From positions 62,001 to 126,000 of the forward strand of contig NZ_JAMDLH010000001.1 of the NCBI RefSeq assembly GCF_023721755.1: 64,000 nt of DNA. The letters are read 5' to 3'. How positions within the stretch are numbered: the stretch's first letter is position 1; every line of letters begins with the position of its first letter. The DNA is from Pleomorphomonas sp. NRK KF1 (GTDB lineage: Bacteria; Pseudomonadota; Alphaproteobacteria; Rhizobiales; Pleomorphomonadaceae). A program made the translations under genes and the position numbers. Positions 48,301-56,788 of the stretch are shown in pieces. The notes under the pieces were generated by a model. It searched no databases and had not been told where the DNA came from. It worked only from the letters and a program-made list of their open reading frames with translations.

Positions 48301-50801
48301 CCATGAAGACCGTCGAGGTGCCGGCCGGCGGCTCGACCATAGAACTGCCGGTCACGGCCGACTGGGGCCCGGGTGCCTACGTGACGGCGTCGCTGCTCCG
48401 TCCGCTCGACATCGCCGAAAAGCGGATGCCGACGCGCGCGCTCGGCCTTGCCTGGGCCGGCGTTGATCCCGGCGAGCGCCTGCTCGGCGTCGCCATCGAC
48501 GCGCCGATGGACATGCGGCCGCAGACCGACCTCGACATCGCCGTCAAGGTCGACGGTGCGAAGGCCGGCGAGGACGCCTACGTCACCATCGCAGCCGTCG
48601 ATGTCGGCATTCTGAACCTCACGGAGTTCAAGGCGCCGGCGCCGGAGGACTGGTATTTCGCCCAGCGCCGCCTGGGCATCGAGTTCCGCGACCTCTATGG
48701 CCAGTTGATCGACACCACGCTCGGCGCGCTGGGCGAGGTTCGTACCGGCGGCGATGGCGGTGGCATTTCCAAGCTGATGGGGCCGCCCCCAACCGAACGG
48801 CTGGTGGCCTTCTTCCAGGGCGTGACCAAGGTTGGCGCCGACGGGCTCGCCCATGCGTCCTTCAAGATGCCGGACTTCAACGGCACGGTGAAAGTCATGG
48901 CGATCGCCTGGTCGAAGACTGGCGTCGGCCATGCCTCGCGCGACGTTCTGGTGCGAGACCCGGTGGTGATCCAGGCCTCACTGCCGAACTTCCTCGCACC
49001 GGGCGATCGTTCGCGCCTGGCGCTCGACTTCACCCATGTCGAAGGACCGACGGGCGACTTCTCGCTGAACGTGACGGCGGCCGGCGATCTCGTCGGTGTC
49101 GATGAGACGCTCGCCAAGGCCACGGTTTTCCTTCCCGAAAAGGGCAAGGCCCGCGTGCTGATCCCCATCACCGGCAACGCGGTCGGCGATGAGACGATCA
49201 CCGCCGCGTTGACCGCGCCCGACGGCACGGTGTTCACCAAGACGCTGACGCTCGGCGTGCGCGACAACGAGCCCGCCGTCACACGGATCAGCGATATCTC
49301 GCTGAAGGCGGGCAGCGGCGAGCTGAAGCTCACGTCCGACCTGTTCTCGGGTCTGAAGCCTGCGACCGGCGTTGCGACTCTGACGGTCGGCACGGTGGCC
49401 GGCATCGACCTGCCGGGCCTCGTCCACGCGCTCGACAAGTATCCCTATGGCTGCTCGGAGCAGTTGACCAGCCGCGCACTGCCGCTGGTCTACCTCGACG
49501 ACGTCATCCTGGCGGCCGGTCTGGCCGGCGAGGCGCCGGTGCGTGAACGGGTTCAGAAGGCGATCGACGCGCTTCTGGTCAATCAGGGTTCCGATGGCTC
49601 CTTCGGGCTCTGGGGACCCGGATCGGAAGACCTGTGGCTCAACGCTTATGTCACCGACTTCCTGACCCGCGCCAAGGAGAAGGGCTACACGGTGCCGCCG
49701 GTCGCCTACGACATGGCGGTGACCAACCTCAAGAACCGTATCGCCTACGCCTCCGACTTCACCGATGGTGGCGAGGACGTTGCCTATGCCCTCTATGTGC
49801 TGGCCCGCAACGGCCGCGCATCCATCGGCGACTTGCGCTTCTATGCCGAAACCAAACTGGACTCCTTCGGGACGCCGCTCGCCCGTGCGCAGCTCGGCGC
49901 GGCGCTCGCGCTCTATGGCGACAGCCAGAAGGCCTCGGGCGCTTTCCGTTCATCCCTCGACCTGCTCGACGAGGGCCGGGACGGTGTGCGCGTCTGGCGC
50001 GCCGACTACGGTTCCGACCTGCGAGACGGTGCCGCCGTGCTGGCGCTGGCCTCGGAATCGAAGCTGTCCGCCTTCGACTATCAGGGCCTCAGCCGCGAGG
50101 TGGGCAAGCTCTACAAGGAGAGCACCTACACGTCGACGCAGGAGAAGGCGTGGATGCTGCTGGCCGCTCACGCCATGCTGAAGGACGGCATGAAGCCCGA
50201 ACTCGACATCGGCGGGAGCCGCCACGATGGCGTCTTCACGGCGAAATACGCGGCCGACGATGTCGCAAGGGAACTCGCCATCAAGAACGTCGGCAAGTCG
50301 ACGGTGGACGCCAGGGTGACGGTCACCGGCATTCCCGAGACACCGGAGCCGGCGGGGGGCAACGGCTATGCGCTGACCCGCGCCTATTATGACCTCGACG
50401 GCAACGAGATCGATCCGTCAGCGGTCAAGCTGGGCGACCGCATGGTGGTGGTGCTCGCCGTCACCACGTCGCAATCCGGTTGGGCGCGCCTCGTGCTGAC
50501 CGACCCGCTGCCAGCGGGCTTTGCCATCGACAACCCGTCGCTGGTGCGCGCCGGCGACGTGGCGGCGCTCGACTGGCTGGCGCCGCTCGACAACGCCGCA
50601 CACACGGAGTACCAGACCGACCGCTTCACGGTGGCTTTCGACCTGAAGGACACCACGGAGTTCCAGTTCGCCTACATGGCCCGCGCCATTGCCCCAGGCA
50701 GCTTCAACCTGCCGGCCGCGACGCTGGAGGACATGTACCGTCCGGAACGTCAGGCCCGTACCGACGCCGGCCATGTCGAGGTGATCGGCCCATTGCAATG
50801 A
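45324..50801 (+). CDS. Large bacterial alpha-2-macroglobulin with N-terminal PAN/apple domain
   Basis: Periplasmic protease trap of 1825 residues. A signal peptide (about 1-30, ending GEAAERRA) has no lipobox Cys, so the protein is probably soluble. A PAN/apple domain with Cys residues (CEAACVADDRCVAFTYN, about 58-75) follows, then a helical repeat part, serial MG domains with a bait-like section, and the thioester motif YGCSEQL, with Cys1377 and Gln1380. A C-terminal complement-like domain ends near 1820. By family knowledge, proteases cleave the bait region and are then trapped or covalently bound. GAGGGGGA before the ATG is a strong ribosome site. Relatives are often beside pbpC; here no penicillin-binding gene adjoins. 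Confidence 0.93.
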   Translation: MVSVRRLARLFALVCLSSAGLALAVPGEAAERRAVITEGADYFGEDIETLKGVELGDCEAACVADDRCVAFTYNTKAQWCFKKGTVGDLRTFAGAVAGRIVSSEATDPALADTRLEEIGFIGQRYIDEARKLEGVIADEPAEGRLDRLLAASDKAIDAGDNLQAAETLRKAIRLDPDRNDLWWRYSDQAILVPNDSDRHSTFIRESTAAAINAYLRASDVDEQVAALNSLANSFVTRANWDLGIKTLRRRLALQDDPDWRSAFDDWIAQHGFRVADHSVDTQSSTPRICVAFSDPIARNDPSITGYFAVEGGERLAIEAEDNQICAAGVEYGNRYHVTVRKGLPAKDGEEALNKTVDLDIYVRDRDPSVRFMGKAYVLPKTPNATIPVVSVNVDTLDARVLKIGDRNLVNAVGQDRFLSQLDKWSADAVADREGREVWSGQIAVKRDTNREVTTAVPVSELVKTLEPGVYALVVRDINKKEEWSADATQWFVVSDLGLATMTGNDGLHVVIRGLSDAKAVAGVDLKLIANDNDVLGSAITDDQGYARFDAGLVKGTGGAAPQLLLASKDGDFAFLNLQKAAFDLTDRGVEGRDPPKPVDVFMTAERGVYRPGEAVNLTVLTRDPAAAALPDVPLTLVVRRPDGNEFIRQLVADEGAGGRDLTFDLPGGAQRGTWRAAAYTDPKAAALQEVTFKVEDFQPERIDFAVKTDATLLHVGESVDATLHADWLYGAPAANLAIEGEVYVTPAADISSAPGYRFGLTDDDFTSAVQDVQSDGTDENGDAAITLTTPEVADTTRPLQAAVHVRVLDTNGRPVERRLTLPVSTGHERIGVKPLFDGSVEEGGNAAFDVAVLDADYARIGAKDLSWTLSRVQTNYQWYQSDGSWDYHAIKSSTRVADGKLDVEPGQPARIEARVEWGEYQLTVSSADGALIPVSTGFEAGWYVPTTSEETPDLLKITLDKPRYSIGDTLKAHIEPRFAGVAVVSVVDDRLIAMKTVEVPAGGSTIELPVTADWGPGAYVTASLLRPLDIAEKRMPTRALGLAWAGVDPGERLLGVAIDAPMDMRPQTDLDIAVKVDGAKAGEDAYVTIAAVDVGILNLTEFKAPAPEDWYFAQRRLGIEFRDLYGQLIDTTLGALGEVRTGGDGGGISKLMGPPPTERLVAFFQGVTKVGADGLAHASFKMPDFNGTVKVMAIAWSKTGVGHASRDVLVRDPVVIQASLPNFLAPGDRSRLALDFTHVEGPTGDFSLNVTAAGDLVGVDETLAKATVFLPEKGKARVLIPITGNAVGDETITAALTAPDGTVFTKTLTLGVRDNEPAVTRISDISLKAGSGELKLTSDLFSGLKPATGVATLTVGTVAGIDLPGLVHALDKYPYGCSEQLTSRALPLVYLDDVILAAGLAGEAPVRERVQKAIDALLVNQGSDGSFGLWGPGSEDLWLNAYVTDFLTRAKEKGYTVPPVAYDMAVTNLKNRIAYASDFTDGGEDVAYALYVLARNGRASIGDLRFYAETKLDSFGTPLARAQLGAALALYGDSQKASGAFRSSLDLLDEGRDGVRVWRADYGSDLRDGAAVLALASESKLSAFDYQGLSREVGKLYKESTYTSTQEKAWMLLAAHAMLKDGMKPELDIGGSRHDGVFTAKYAADDVARELAIKNVGKSTVDARVTVTGIPETPEPAGGNGYALTRAYYDLDGNEIDPSAVKLGDRMVVVLAVTTSQSGWARLVLTDPLPAGFAIDNPSLVRAGDVAALDWLAPLDNAAHTEYQTDRFTVAFDLKDTTEFQFAYMARAIAPGSFNLPAATLEDMYRPERQARTDAGHVEVIGPLQ

Positions 50802-50807
50802 ACTAGA

Positions 50808-50833
50808 AAAGGGCGGCCGCAGCCGCCCTTTCT
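50808..50833. terminator. Bidirectional terminator after the macroglobulin gene
   Basis: Perfect 10-bp stem AAAGGGCGGC / GCCGCCCTTT with a CGCA loop. A-rich and T-rich flanks on the two sides let it serve the convergent alcohol dehydrogenase gene as well. Confidence 0.85.
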
Positions 50834-50910
50834 CTCATCGGAGTCGAGATCCACCACTTTGTGAAGGAATCCGATCAGTCTTTTGATTCATATTGGGAAA
50901 TATTACGTTC

Positions 50911-52068
50911 CTAAAGTGCCAACTCAAGGATATCGGAGGCAACCTCGGGCGTGACATCGCGGTGTTCGCCAAGCGGCACCTGCCAGTGCTGGCGAAGCTT
51001 GTCCGCCACCTCGGGAATGACACGCGCGTCGAGCCCGTAGTCGGCAAGCCGGGTTTTGACGCCCATCGCCTCGAAGAAGTCGCGCGTCCGCCCGATGGCC
51101 GCATCGATGCGCTCGTCCTCGCTCCCCGTCGTGATACCGAACACGCGCTCGGCGTACTGCAGCAGCTTTTCCCGCTTCTGGGCCCGCTTCACCTTGAGCA
51201 GCGACGGCAACACGACCGCCAGCGTCGCGGCGTGATCGAGCCCGTAGAGGCCGGTCAGTTCGTGGCCGATGCGATGCGTCGCCCAGTCGCCCGGCACGCC
51301 GCGCGACAGAAGATCGTTGAGCGCCATGGTCGCCGCCCACATCAGGTTGGCGCGAACGGCGTAGTTGGTCGGTTCGCTGAGTGCCACGGGACCGTCTTCC
51401 ATGATGGTCAGCAGCAGTCCCTCGGCAAAGCGATCCTGAACCTTGGCGCCGACCGGGTAGGTCAGATACTGCTCCAGCACATGCATGAAGCTGTCGACGA
51501 CGCCATTGGCCGTCTGGCGCGGCGGCAGCGAAAAGGTGGTCTCCGGGTCGAGCACCGAGAAGCGCGGCATCACATGCACCGAGTTCATCGGCAACTTGTC
51601 CTGCGTGCTGGCGCGGGTGATGACGGCGTTGCGGTTCATCTCCGAGCCGGTGGCCGGCAGCGTCATGACGCAGCCGACCGGCAACGCGGCCCTGACGTTG
51701 GTGCCCCGTTCCACCAGAATGTCCCACGGGTCGCCCTCGAACAGGGCGGCGGCGGCGACGAACTTGGTGCCGTCGGCCACCGATCCGCCGCCGACGGCGA
51801 GAAGGAAGTCTATCTTCTCGGCACGGGCGAGATCAGCCACCTTGACCAGCGTCTCGAAATGCGGGTTGGCCTCGATGCCGCCGAACTCGAACACCGTTCG
51901 GCCGGTCAGCGCCGCCCGCACCTGATCCATCACGCCGTTCTTCAGCACCGAGCCGCCACCATAGGTGACGAGCACGCGGGCATCGGCCGGCACTTCCTCG
52001 GAGATCTGGGCGATCTGCCCTTTGCCGAAATGAATACGGGTGGTGTTCCAGTAGGTGAAGCTTTGCAT
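50911..52068 (-). CDS. Iron-containing alcohol dehydrogenase, YqhD-like
   Basis: NADPH-dependent group III alcohol dehydrogenase/aldehyde reductase, 385 residues, of the YqhD/butanol dehydrogenase type that clears reactive aldehydes. The metal site is Asp192 and His196 (VVDSFMHVLEQ), His269 (RIGHELTGLYG) and His279 (LDHAATLA). The cofactor loop is GGGSVADGTK (93-102). Starts at ATG 52068; divergent from the aldo/keto reductase gene across 190 bases, so the two could respond to a common aldehyde or redox signal. Symbol withheld because the substrate is uncertain. Confidence 0.93.
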   Translation of the reverse strand: MQSFTYWNTTRIHFGKGQIAQISEEVPADARVLVTYGGGSVLKNGVMDQVRAALTGRTVFEFGGIEANPHFETLVKVADLARAEKIDFLLAVGGGSVADGTKFVAAAALFEGDPWDILVERGTNVRAALPVGCVMTLPATGSEMNRNAVITRASTQDKLPMNSVHVMPRFSVLDPETTFSLPPRQTANGVVDSFMHVLEQYLTYPVGAKVQDRFAEGLLLTIMEDGPVALSEPTNYAVRANLMWAATMALNDLLSRGVPGDWATHRIGHELTGLYGLDHAATLAVVLPSLLKVKRAQKREKLLQYAERVFGITTGSEDERIDAAIGRTRDFFEAMGVKTRLADYGLDARVIPEVADKLRQHWQVPLGEHRDVTPEVASDILELAL

Positions 52069-52259
52069 GGCGCCCTCGAACGATCTGACACGCCGGTTTT
52101 ATCGCGGTGCGAGCCGCTCGACAAATCGCCATTGCCGATGATTCCGGTCTATGCCACCGATGAGCTTCCCACGCACGGCTGACCTGCCGACCAGCGCTTT
52201 TTCGATCGACGTCGAACCTGCTAGGCTCGCTGCAAACGACATGGATCGAGGGGATTCCG

Positions 52260-53255
52260 ATGGACTACACCAAGCTCGGCCGTACCGGCCTCGACATCTC
52301 GCGCATCTGCCTCGGCTGCATGACCTACGGCGTTCCAGAGCGGGGCGCCCATCCCTGGACCTTGCCGGAAGACCAGAGCCGGCCGCTGATCAAGCAGGCC
52401 ATCGAAGCCGGCATCAACTTCTTCGACACCGCCAACAGCTATTCCGACGGCACCTCGGAGGAGATTCTGGGACGGGCGCTCAAGGATTTCGCCCGCCGCG
52501 ACGAGATCGTGCTGGCGACCAAGATCTACTTCCCGCTGGCTTTCAACGAGGCGCGCAAGGTTCCGAACGCCTCCGGCCTCTCCCGCAAGGCGATCTTCGC
52601 CGGCATCGACGCCAGCCTCAAGCGGCTCGGTACCGACTACGTCGACCTCTACCAGATCCATCGTTGGGACTACGGCACGCCGATCGAGGAGACGATGGAA
52701 GCGCTGCACGACGTGGTGAAGGCCGGCAAGGCCCGCTATATCGGGGCGTCATCGATGTTCGCCTGGCAGTTCGCCAAGGCGCTGCATGTCGCCGAGAAGA
52801 ACGGCTGGACGCGCTTCGTCACCATGCAGAACCACCTGAACCTGCTCTATCGCGAGGAAGAGCGCGAGATGCTGCCCCTTTGCCGCGACGAGGGGATCGG
52901 CGTCATTCCCTGGAGCCCGCTGGCGCGCGGTCGTCTGACGCGCGACTGGGACAGTGTTTCCCGGCGGCAGGAGCTCGATGCCTTCGGCAAGACCCTCTAC
53001 CACGGCACCGAGGAGTCCGACCGTCAGGTCGTCGAAGCTGTCGCTTCCATAGCCGCGGCGCGCGGCCTGCCGCGTGCGCAGGTGGCGCTCGCCTGGGTAC
53101 TTCAGAAGTCCGAGGTATCGGCCCCCATCGTCGGCGCGTCGAAGCCAGGGCAGATCGACGATGCCGTGGCGGCGCTCGACGTTCGCCTGACGGCCGACGA
53201 GATCGCCGCCCTCGAGGGTCCTTACGTGCCGCACGCCGTGGCGGGGTTCAACTGA
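52260..53255 (+). CDS. Aldo/keto reductase
   Basis: NADPH-dependent reductase of the AKR superfamily, 331 residues. Asp56 and Tyr61 (FFDTANSYSDG), Lys88 (ATKIYF) and His134 (YQIHRWD) form the catalytic tetrad. WSPLARGRLTRDW and APIVGASKPGQ contact the cofactor. It is about as similar in plan to the reductase at 8417-9469 as any two family members, so a recent duplication is unlikely. GAGGGG precedes the ATG. Its stop is nine bases from the convergent LLM gene stop. Confidence 0.93.
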   Translation: MDYTKLGRTGLDISRICLGCMTYGVPERGAHPWTLPEDQSRPLIKQAIEAGINFFDTANSYSDGTSEEILGRALKDFARRDEIVLATKIYFPLAFNEARKVPNASGLSRKAIFAGIDASLKRLGTDYVDLYQIHRWDYGTPIEETMEALHDVVKAGKARYIGASSMFAWQFAKALHVAEKNGWTRFVTMQNHLNLLYREEEREMLPLCRDEGIGVIPWSPLARGRLTRDWDSVSRRQELDAFGKTLYHGTEESDRQVVEAVASIAAARGLPRAQVALAWVLQKSEVSAPIVGASKPGQIDDAVAALDVRLTADEIAALEGPYVPHAVAGFN

Positions 53256-53264
53256 GGCGGAGCG

Positions 53265-54275
53265 TCAAAGAACCGCTGAGGTGGCATCAACCGTCAGGCC
53301 GGCTGCCTCGGCGATGAGAGCGATGGATTTCAGCCGCTTGGCGTGGTCGTAGACATCGGACACCAGCATGATCTCGTCGGCCCCGGTCTCGCCGACGAGA
53401 TCGTCGAGGCCGCGTCGCACCGTTTGGACCGAACCGACGATGGAACGGGCCAACATGCGCTCGACGACGGCTTTTTCCTCCGGCGTCCAGAAGCTGTCGA
53501 TGTCGTCGATCGGCGGCTTGGCCAGACTGCGGGCGCCACGCCGGATGCCCGCGAACGACATCTGCTGCGTCGTGAACAGACGCCTTGCTTCCTCGTCGCT
53601 GTCGGCGGCGATGATGTTGACGCCGACCATGGCATAGGGGCGTTCGAGTGTCGCCGACGGCTTGAAACGGCTGCGGTAGATGTCGAGCGCCGGCAGCAGC
53701 AGGTCGGGCGCGAAATGCGAGGCGAAGGCGTAGGGCAGGCCGAGCTCGGCGGCCAGCATGGCGCCGAAATGGCTCGATCCGAGAATCCAGAGCGGCACGC
53801 GCGTACCGGCGGCGGGCACCGCTTCCAGCCGCTGTCCCTCGGCGGCCGGCTCGAAATAGGCCTGAAGCTCGATGACGTCCTCGGGGAAGTTTTCGGCCGC
53901 CTCGGGCGGCCGGCGGATGGCGCGGAGCGTCATCTGGTCGGTGCCGGGCGCTCGCCCTAGTCCAAGGTCGATGCGGTCACCATAGAGGCGGGCCAGCGTG
54001 CCGAATTGTTCGGCGATGATGTAGGGGGCGTGGTTGGGCAGCATGATGCCACCGGCGCCCACGCGGATGGTCGACGTGCCCCCGGCGATGTGGGCGATCA
54101 CGACCGATGTGGCGGCGCTGGCGATACCGCGCATGTTGTGGTGTTCGGCAACCCAGATGCGCCGATAGCCGAGGCCCTCGGCATGGCGGGCGAGGTCGCG
54201 GGCGTTGTCGAGTGCGCCCTTCGCATCGGTGTCTTCGGTGACGCGGGCGAGTTCGAGAATCGAAAGCGGCGGCAT
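53265..54275 (-). CDS. LLM class flavin-dependent oxidoreductase
   Basis: Luciferase-like monooxygenase fold, 336 residues, MsnO8/YhbW-type. N-terminal [20 protein letters not shown], then [30 protein letters not shown] and [13 protein letters not shown] are the standard substrate- and flavin-side blocks; [20 protein letters not shown] is the classic turn of the group. The substrate is unknown; single-gene members of this kind usually have no identified reaction. GGAGACCTCC precedes the ATG. It is downstream of the APC permease gene on the same strand, with a hairpin between. Confidence 0.92.
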   Translation of the reverse strand: MPPLSILELARVTEDTDAKGALDNARDLARHAEGLGYRRIWVAEHHNMRGIASAATSVVIAHIAGGTSTIRVGAGGIMLPNHAPYIIAEQFGTLARLYGDRIDLGLGRAPGTDQMTLRAIRRPPEAAENFPEDVIELQAYFEPAAEGQRLEAVPAAGTRVPLWILGSSHFGAMLAAELGLPYAFASHFAPDLLLPALDIYRSRFKPSATLERPYAMVGVNIIAADSDEEARRLFTTQQMSFAGIRRGARSLAKPPIDDIDSFWTPEEKAVVERMLARSIVGSVQTVRRGLDDLVGETGADEIMLVSDVYDHAKRLKSIALIAEAAGLTVDATSAVL

Positions 54276-54343
54276 GGAGGTCTCCGTGCGGTGATCCTCC
54301 TATGTGCCGCCGCCTCTCATTCGCATCAAGGAGAAGAGGCGTT

Positions 54344-54380
54344 ATCGCCGATGACAATCGCGCGAGCGGTCATCGGCGAT
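54344..54380 (-). terminator. Hairpin downstream of the APC permease gene
   Basis: A perfect 12-bp inverted repeat ATCGCCGATGAC / GTCATCGGCGAT with a 13-base loop, starting seven bases after the permease stop. There is no T-run, so it may be a Rho-dependent end, an mRNA stabiliser or a protein site. Confidence 0.5.
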
Positions 54381-54386
54381 CGAGTC

Positions 54387-55790
54387 TTACTCCGCCGGAG
54401 CGGCGACGACGTCGGCGGTGCCCAGCTTGCTGTGGCGAGCGCCGTAGATGAGGTAGACCACGCCGCCGATGACGCTCCACACGAGGAAGCGCACCCAGGT
54501 CGCGCCCGGCAGGCTGAACATGATGACCAGGCTGCAGATGATGGCGAGCGGCGCGACCACCCAGGCAGCCGGGCAGCGGAAGGGCCGCTTGAGGTCCGGG
54601 TGGGTCTTGCGCAGGATCAGCACGCAGGCGGAGGTGATGATGAACGCGAACAGCGTGCCGATGTTGCACATCTCGGCGACGAGGCCGATCGGCGTGAACC
54701 CCGAGATCAGCGCGATCACCGTACCGACCAGGATCGTCGCGATGTGCGGCGTGCCGAACTTCGGATGCACCTTGCAGATGCCCTCGGGGATCAATCCGTC
54801 GCGAGCCATGGCGAAGAAGGCCCGCGTCTGGGCGTAGATCAGCACCAGACAGACGGTGGTCAGGCCGGCAATGGCACCGACGCCGACGATGGCCGAGCCG
54901 AAGTTGTAGCCGATCTTGCGCAGCACGTAGGTGACCGGCTCGGCGTTGTTGAGCTCGGTGTAGGGCGCGACGCCGGTCAGTACCGCCGAGACGGCCATGT
55001 AGAGCACGGTACAGGCAACCAGCGAGGCGATGATGCCGATCGGCATGTTGCGCTGCGGGTTCTTCGTTTCCTCGGCCGCCGTCGCCAGCGAGTCGAAGCC
55101 GATGTAGGCGAGGAAGATGATCGCCGCGCCGGCCGTGATGCCCTTCATGCCGAAGGGCAGGAACGGCACCCAGTTCTGCGGCGTGACTGCCGGTGTCGCC
55201 AGCAGCAGGAACAGGAAGATGGCCCCGAGCTTGATAAAGACGAGGATGCGCGACAGGCGGATGCTTTCCCTGACGCCCAGCACCAGCAGCAAGGTCAGGA
55301 AGGCGATGATCAACACGGCCGGCAGGTTGATGATGCCGCCGTCGTGCGGCACGGCGGTCAGTGCGTGCGGCAGTTCGATGCCACCGGCCTTGAGAATACC
55401 GACGAAGTAGGCCGACCATCCGGCCGCGACCGCCGAGGCGCCCACCGTGTACTCGAGGATCAGGTTCCAGCCGACCAGCCAGGCAACGAACTCGCCGGCG
55501 GCGGCATAGCTATAGGCGTAGGAGCTGCCGGCGGCGGGAAGCGCGGCGGCGAGCTCGGAATAGGCCAGGCAGATGAAGGCGCAGGCCACTGCCGAAAAGG
55601 CAAATGACAGGATAATGCCCGGACCTGCGTAGGTGGCGGCGGCGACGCCGGTCATGACGAAGATGCCGGTGCCGATGATGACGCCGATGCCCATCATGAA
55701 CAGGTCGAAGGCGCCGAGCGTGCGCGGCAAGGCCTTGCCGCCCGCCTGCGCCATCAGGTCGGCGATGCTTTTCTTTCTCGAGAGGTTCAA
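54387..55790 (-). CDS. APC-superfamily amino acid permease (CAT type)
   Basis: Inner-membrane amino acid or polyamine transporter of 467 residues, with about twelve helices. The first unwound helix is GIGVIIGTGIFVMTG, the site that binds the substrate's carboxyl and amino groups. Conserved parts AYSELAAALPAAGSSYAYSY and FLAYIGFDSLATAAEETKNP are cationic-amino-acid-transporter-like. The exact substrate is not shown. The apparent start is a TTG at 55790, giving MNLSRKKSIADLMAQAGGKA, the N-terminus typical of the group; the ATG at 55754 would cut into that conserved N-terminus. Confidence 0.92.
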   Translation of the reverse strand: MNLSRKKSIADLMAQAGGKALPRTLGAFDLFMMGIGVIIGTGIFVMTGVAAATYAGPGIILSFAFSAVACAFICLAYSELAAALPAAGSSYAYSYAAAGEFVAWLVGWNLILEYTVGASAVAAGWSAYFVGILKAGGIELPHALTAVPHDGGIINLPAVLIIAFLTLLLVLGVRESIRLSRILVFIKLGAIFLFLLLATPAVTPQNWVPFLPFGMKGITAGAAIIFLAYIGFDSLATAAEETKNPQRNMPIGIIASLVACTVLYMAVSAVLTGVAPYTELNNAEPVTYVLRKIGYNFGSAIVGVGAIAGLTTVCLVLIYAQTRAFFAMARDGLIPEGICKVHPKFGTPHIATILVGTVIALISGFTPIGLVAEMCNIGTLFAFIITSACVLILRKTHPDLKRPFRCPAAWVVAPLAIICSLVIMFSLPGATWVRFLVWSVIGGVVYLIYGARHSKLGTADVVAAPAE

Positions 55791-56155
55791 TCCAGCCCCC
55801 AGATATTTGGTTCTTGCTTGTCCGCCTGCGTGCTGCGGCGGAAAGTGGGTCTCAGCCCAGGAGCCCTCGCTATTATCTTTACCGGACGGTCAAGAAAGAT
55901 CGGGGAAATAACTAGAAGCGTTTTGGCCTCGCCGATTTCGCAAGATTTCTCGAAGAGCCGTCCGAAAGTCTCATTTGGAACCCGTTGGCTTTTCCGGCGT
56001 TCGACATCGGCGTTCGCGCCCGTCTCGGGTTTCGGAAGCGGGCCGTCGTTCCAGTGGCGCTGTAATTGAATATACCTACCGGCATCCCAATATGGCAGGA
56101 GCGGCGCCACCACGGTCGGAGCCGAGATGCCCCCGGGGGAAGGAGATCCGATCAA
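55791..56155. other. Intergenic region between the permease and exoD genes
   Basis: 365 bases between divergent genes. AT-rich patches at about 55865-55985 and 56062-56100 (TAATTGAATATACC) mark likely promoter areas, but no pair of hexamers fits. No open frame has family features or a ribosome site. Confidence 0.45.
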
Positions 56156-56782
56156 ATGACGGCTGGCAGGCAGGCCCGCGGTTACGCCTCGTCGGTGCTT
56201 CATCGCATTGCCGCCGAAATCTCCAGTCGCGATCGAGTGTCGTTTGGTGAACTGTTGCATCACCTGGGACCAAGCGGGTTCGGTCTGGCGCTGATTGCAT
56301 TGGCTCTTCCGGCGATGATCCCCATCCCCGGGCCGTTCGGCATGGTGACCGGCAGTTGCCTCGTGCTGATCGCCTTTCAGATGCTGCTTGGCTGGCAACG
56401 ACTCGCCTTGCCTCGATTTCTCGCCGAGCGCCATCTCGCGGCCGGTGGCGTGACAGCGGTCATCATGCGTGCTTTGCCTTGGATTAGGCGGTTCGAGGCC
56501 ATGGTCAGGCACGGGCGATGGCGCTCGTTGACGGGGCCTTCGAGCCATGTGCTCGTTGGCATTCCCGTGTTGCTTCTCGCCGTGGTGCTGGCGTTGCCCA
56601 TTCCCTTCGGCAACGTCGGCCCGGTTGTCAGTCTTCTGGTCATCGGCTTGTCGCTTGTGGCCCGTGACGGCCTCGCTCTCATGGTCGGTCTCGTACTGGC
56701 CCTGGCGACCTTTGCCTGGACGGGTGTGCTGATCTTTGCCGGTGCCCATGTCGCAGCCTACCTCGGCAACCTCTTTATCTGA
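56156..56782 (+). CDS. exoD: ExoD family membrane protein
   Basis: Membrane protein of about 208 residues in the ExoD family, first linked to exopolysaccharide production, alkaline tolerance and nodule invasion in rhizobia; the molecular role is unknown. Family marks are RVSFGELLHHLGPSGFGLAL, LALPAMIPIPGPFGMVTG and a pair of C-terminal helices (VLVGIPVLLLAVVLALPIPF, LVIGLSLVARDGLALMVGLV). AAGGAG at about 56140 selects the ATG at 56156. The kinase gene starts six bases after its stop, so they form an operon. Confidence 0.87.
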   Translation: MTAGRQARGYASSVLHRIAAEISSRDRVSFGELLHHLGPSGFGLALIALALPAMIPIPGPFGMVTGSCLVLIAFQMLLGWQRLALPRFLAERHLAAGGVTAVIMRALPWIRRFEAMVRHGRWRSLTGPSSHVLVGIPVLLLAVVLALPIPFGNVGPVVSLLVIGLSLVARDGLALMVGLVLALATFAWTGVLIFAGAHVAAYLGNLFI

Positions 56783-56788
56783 GACCAA

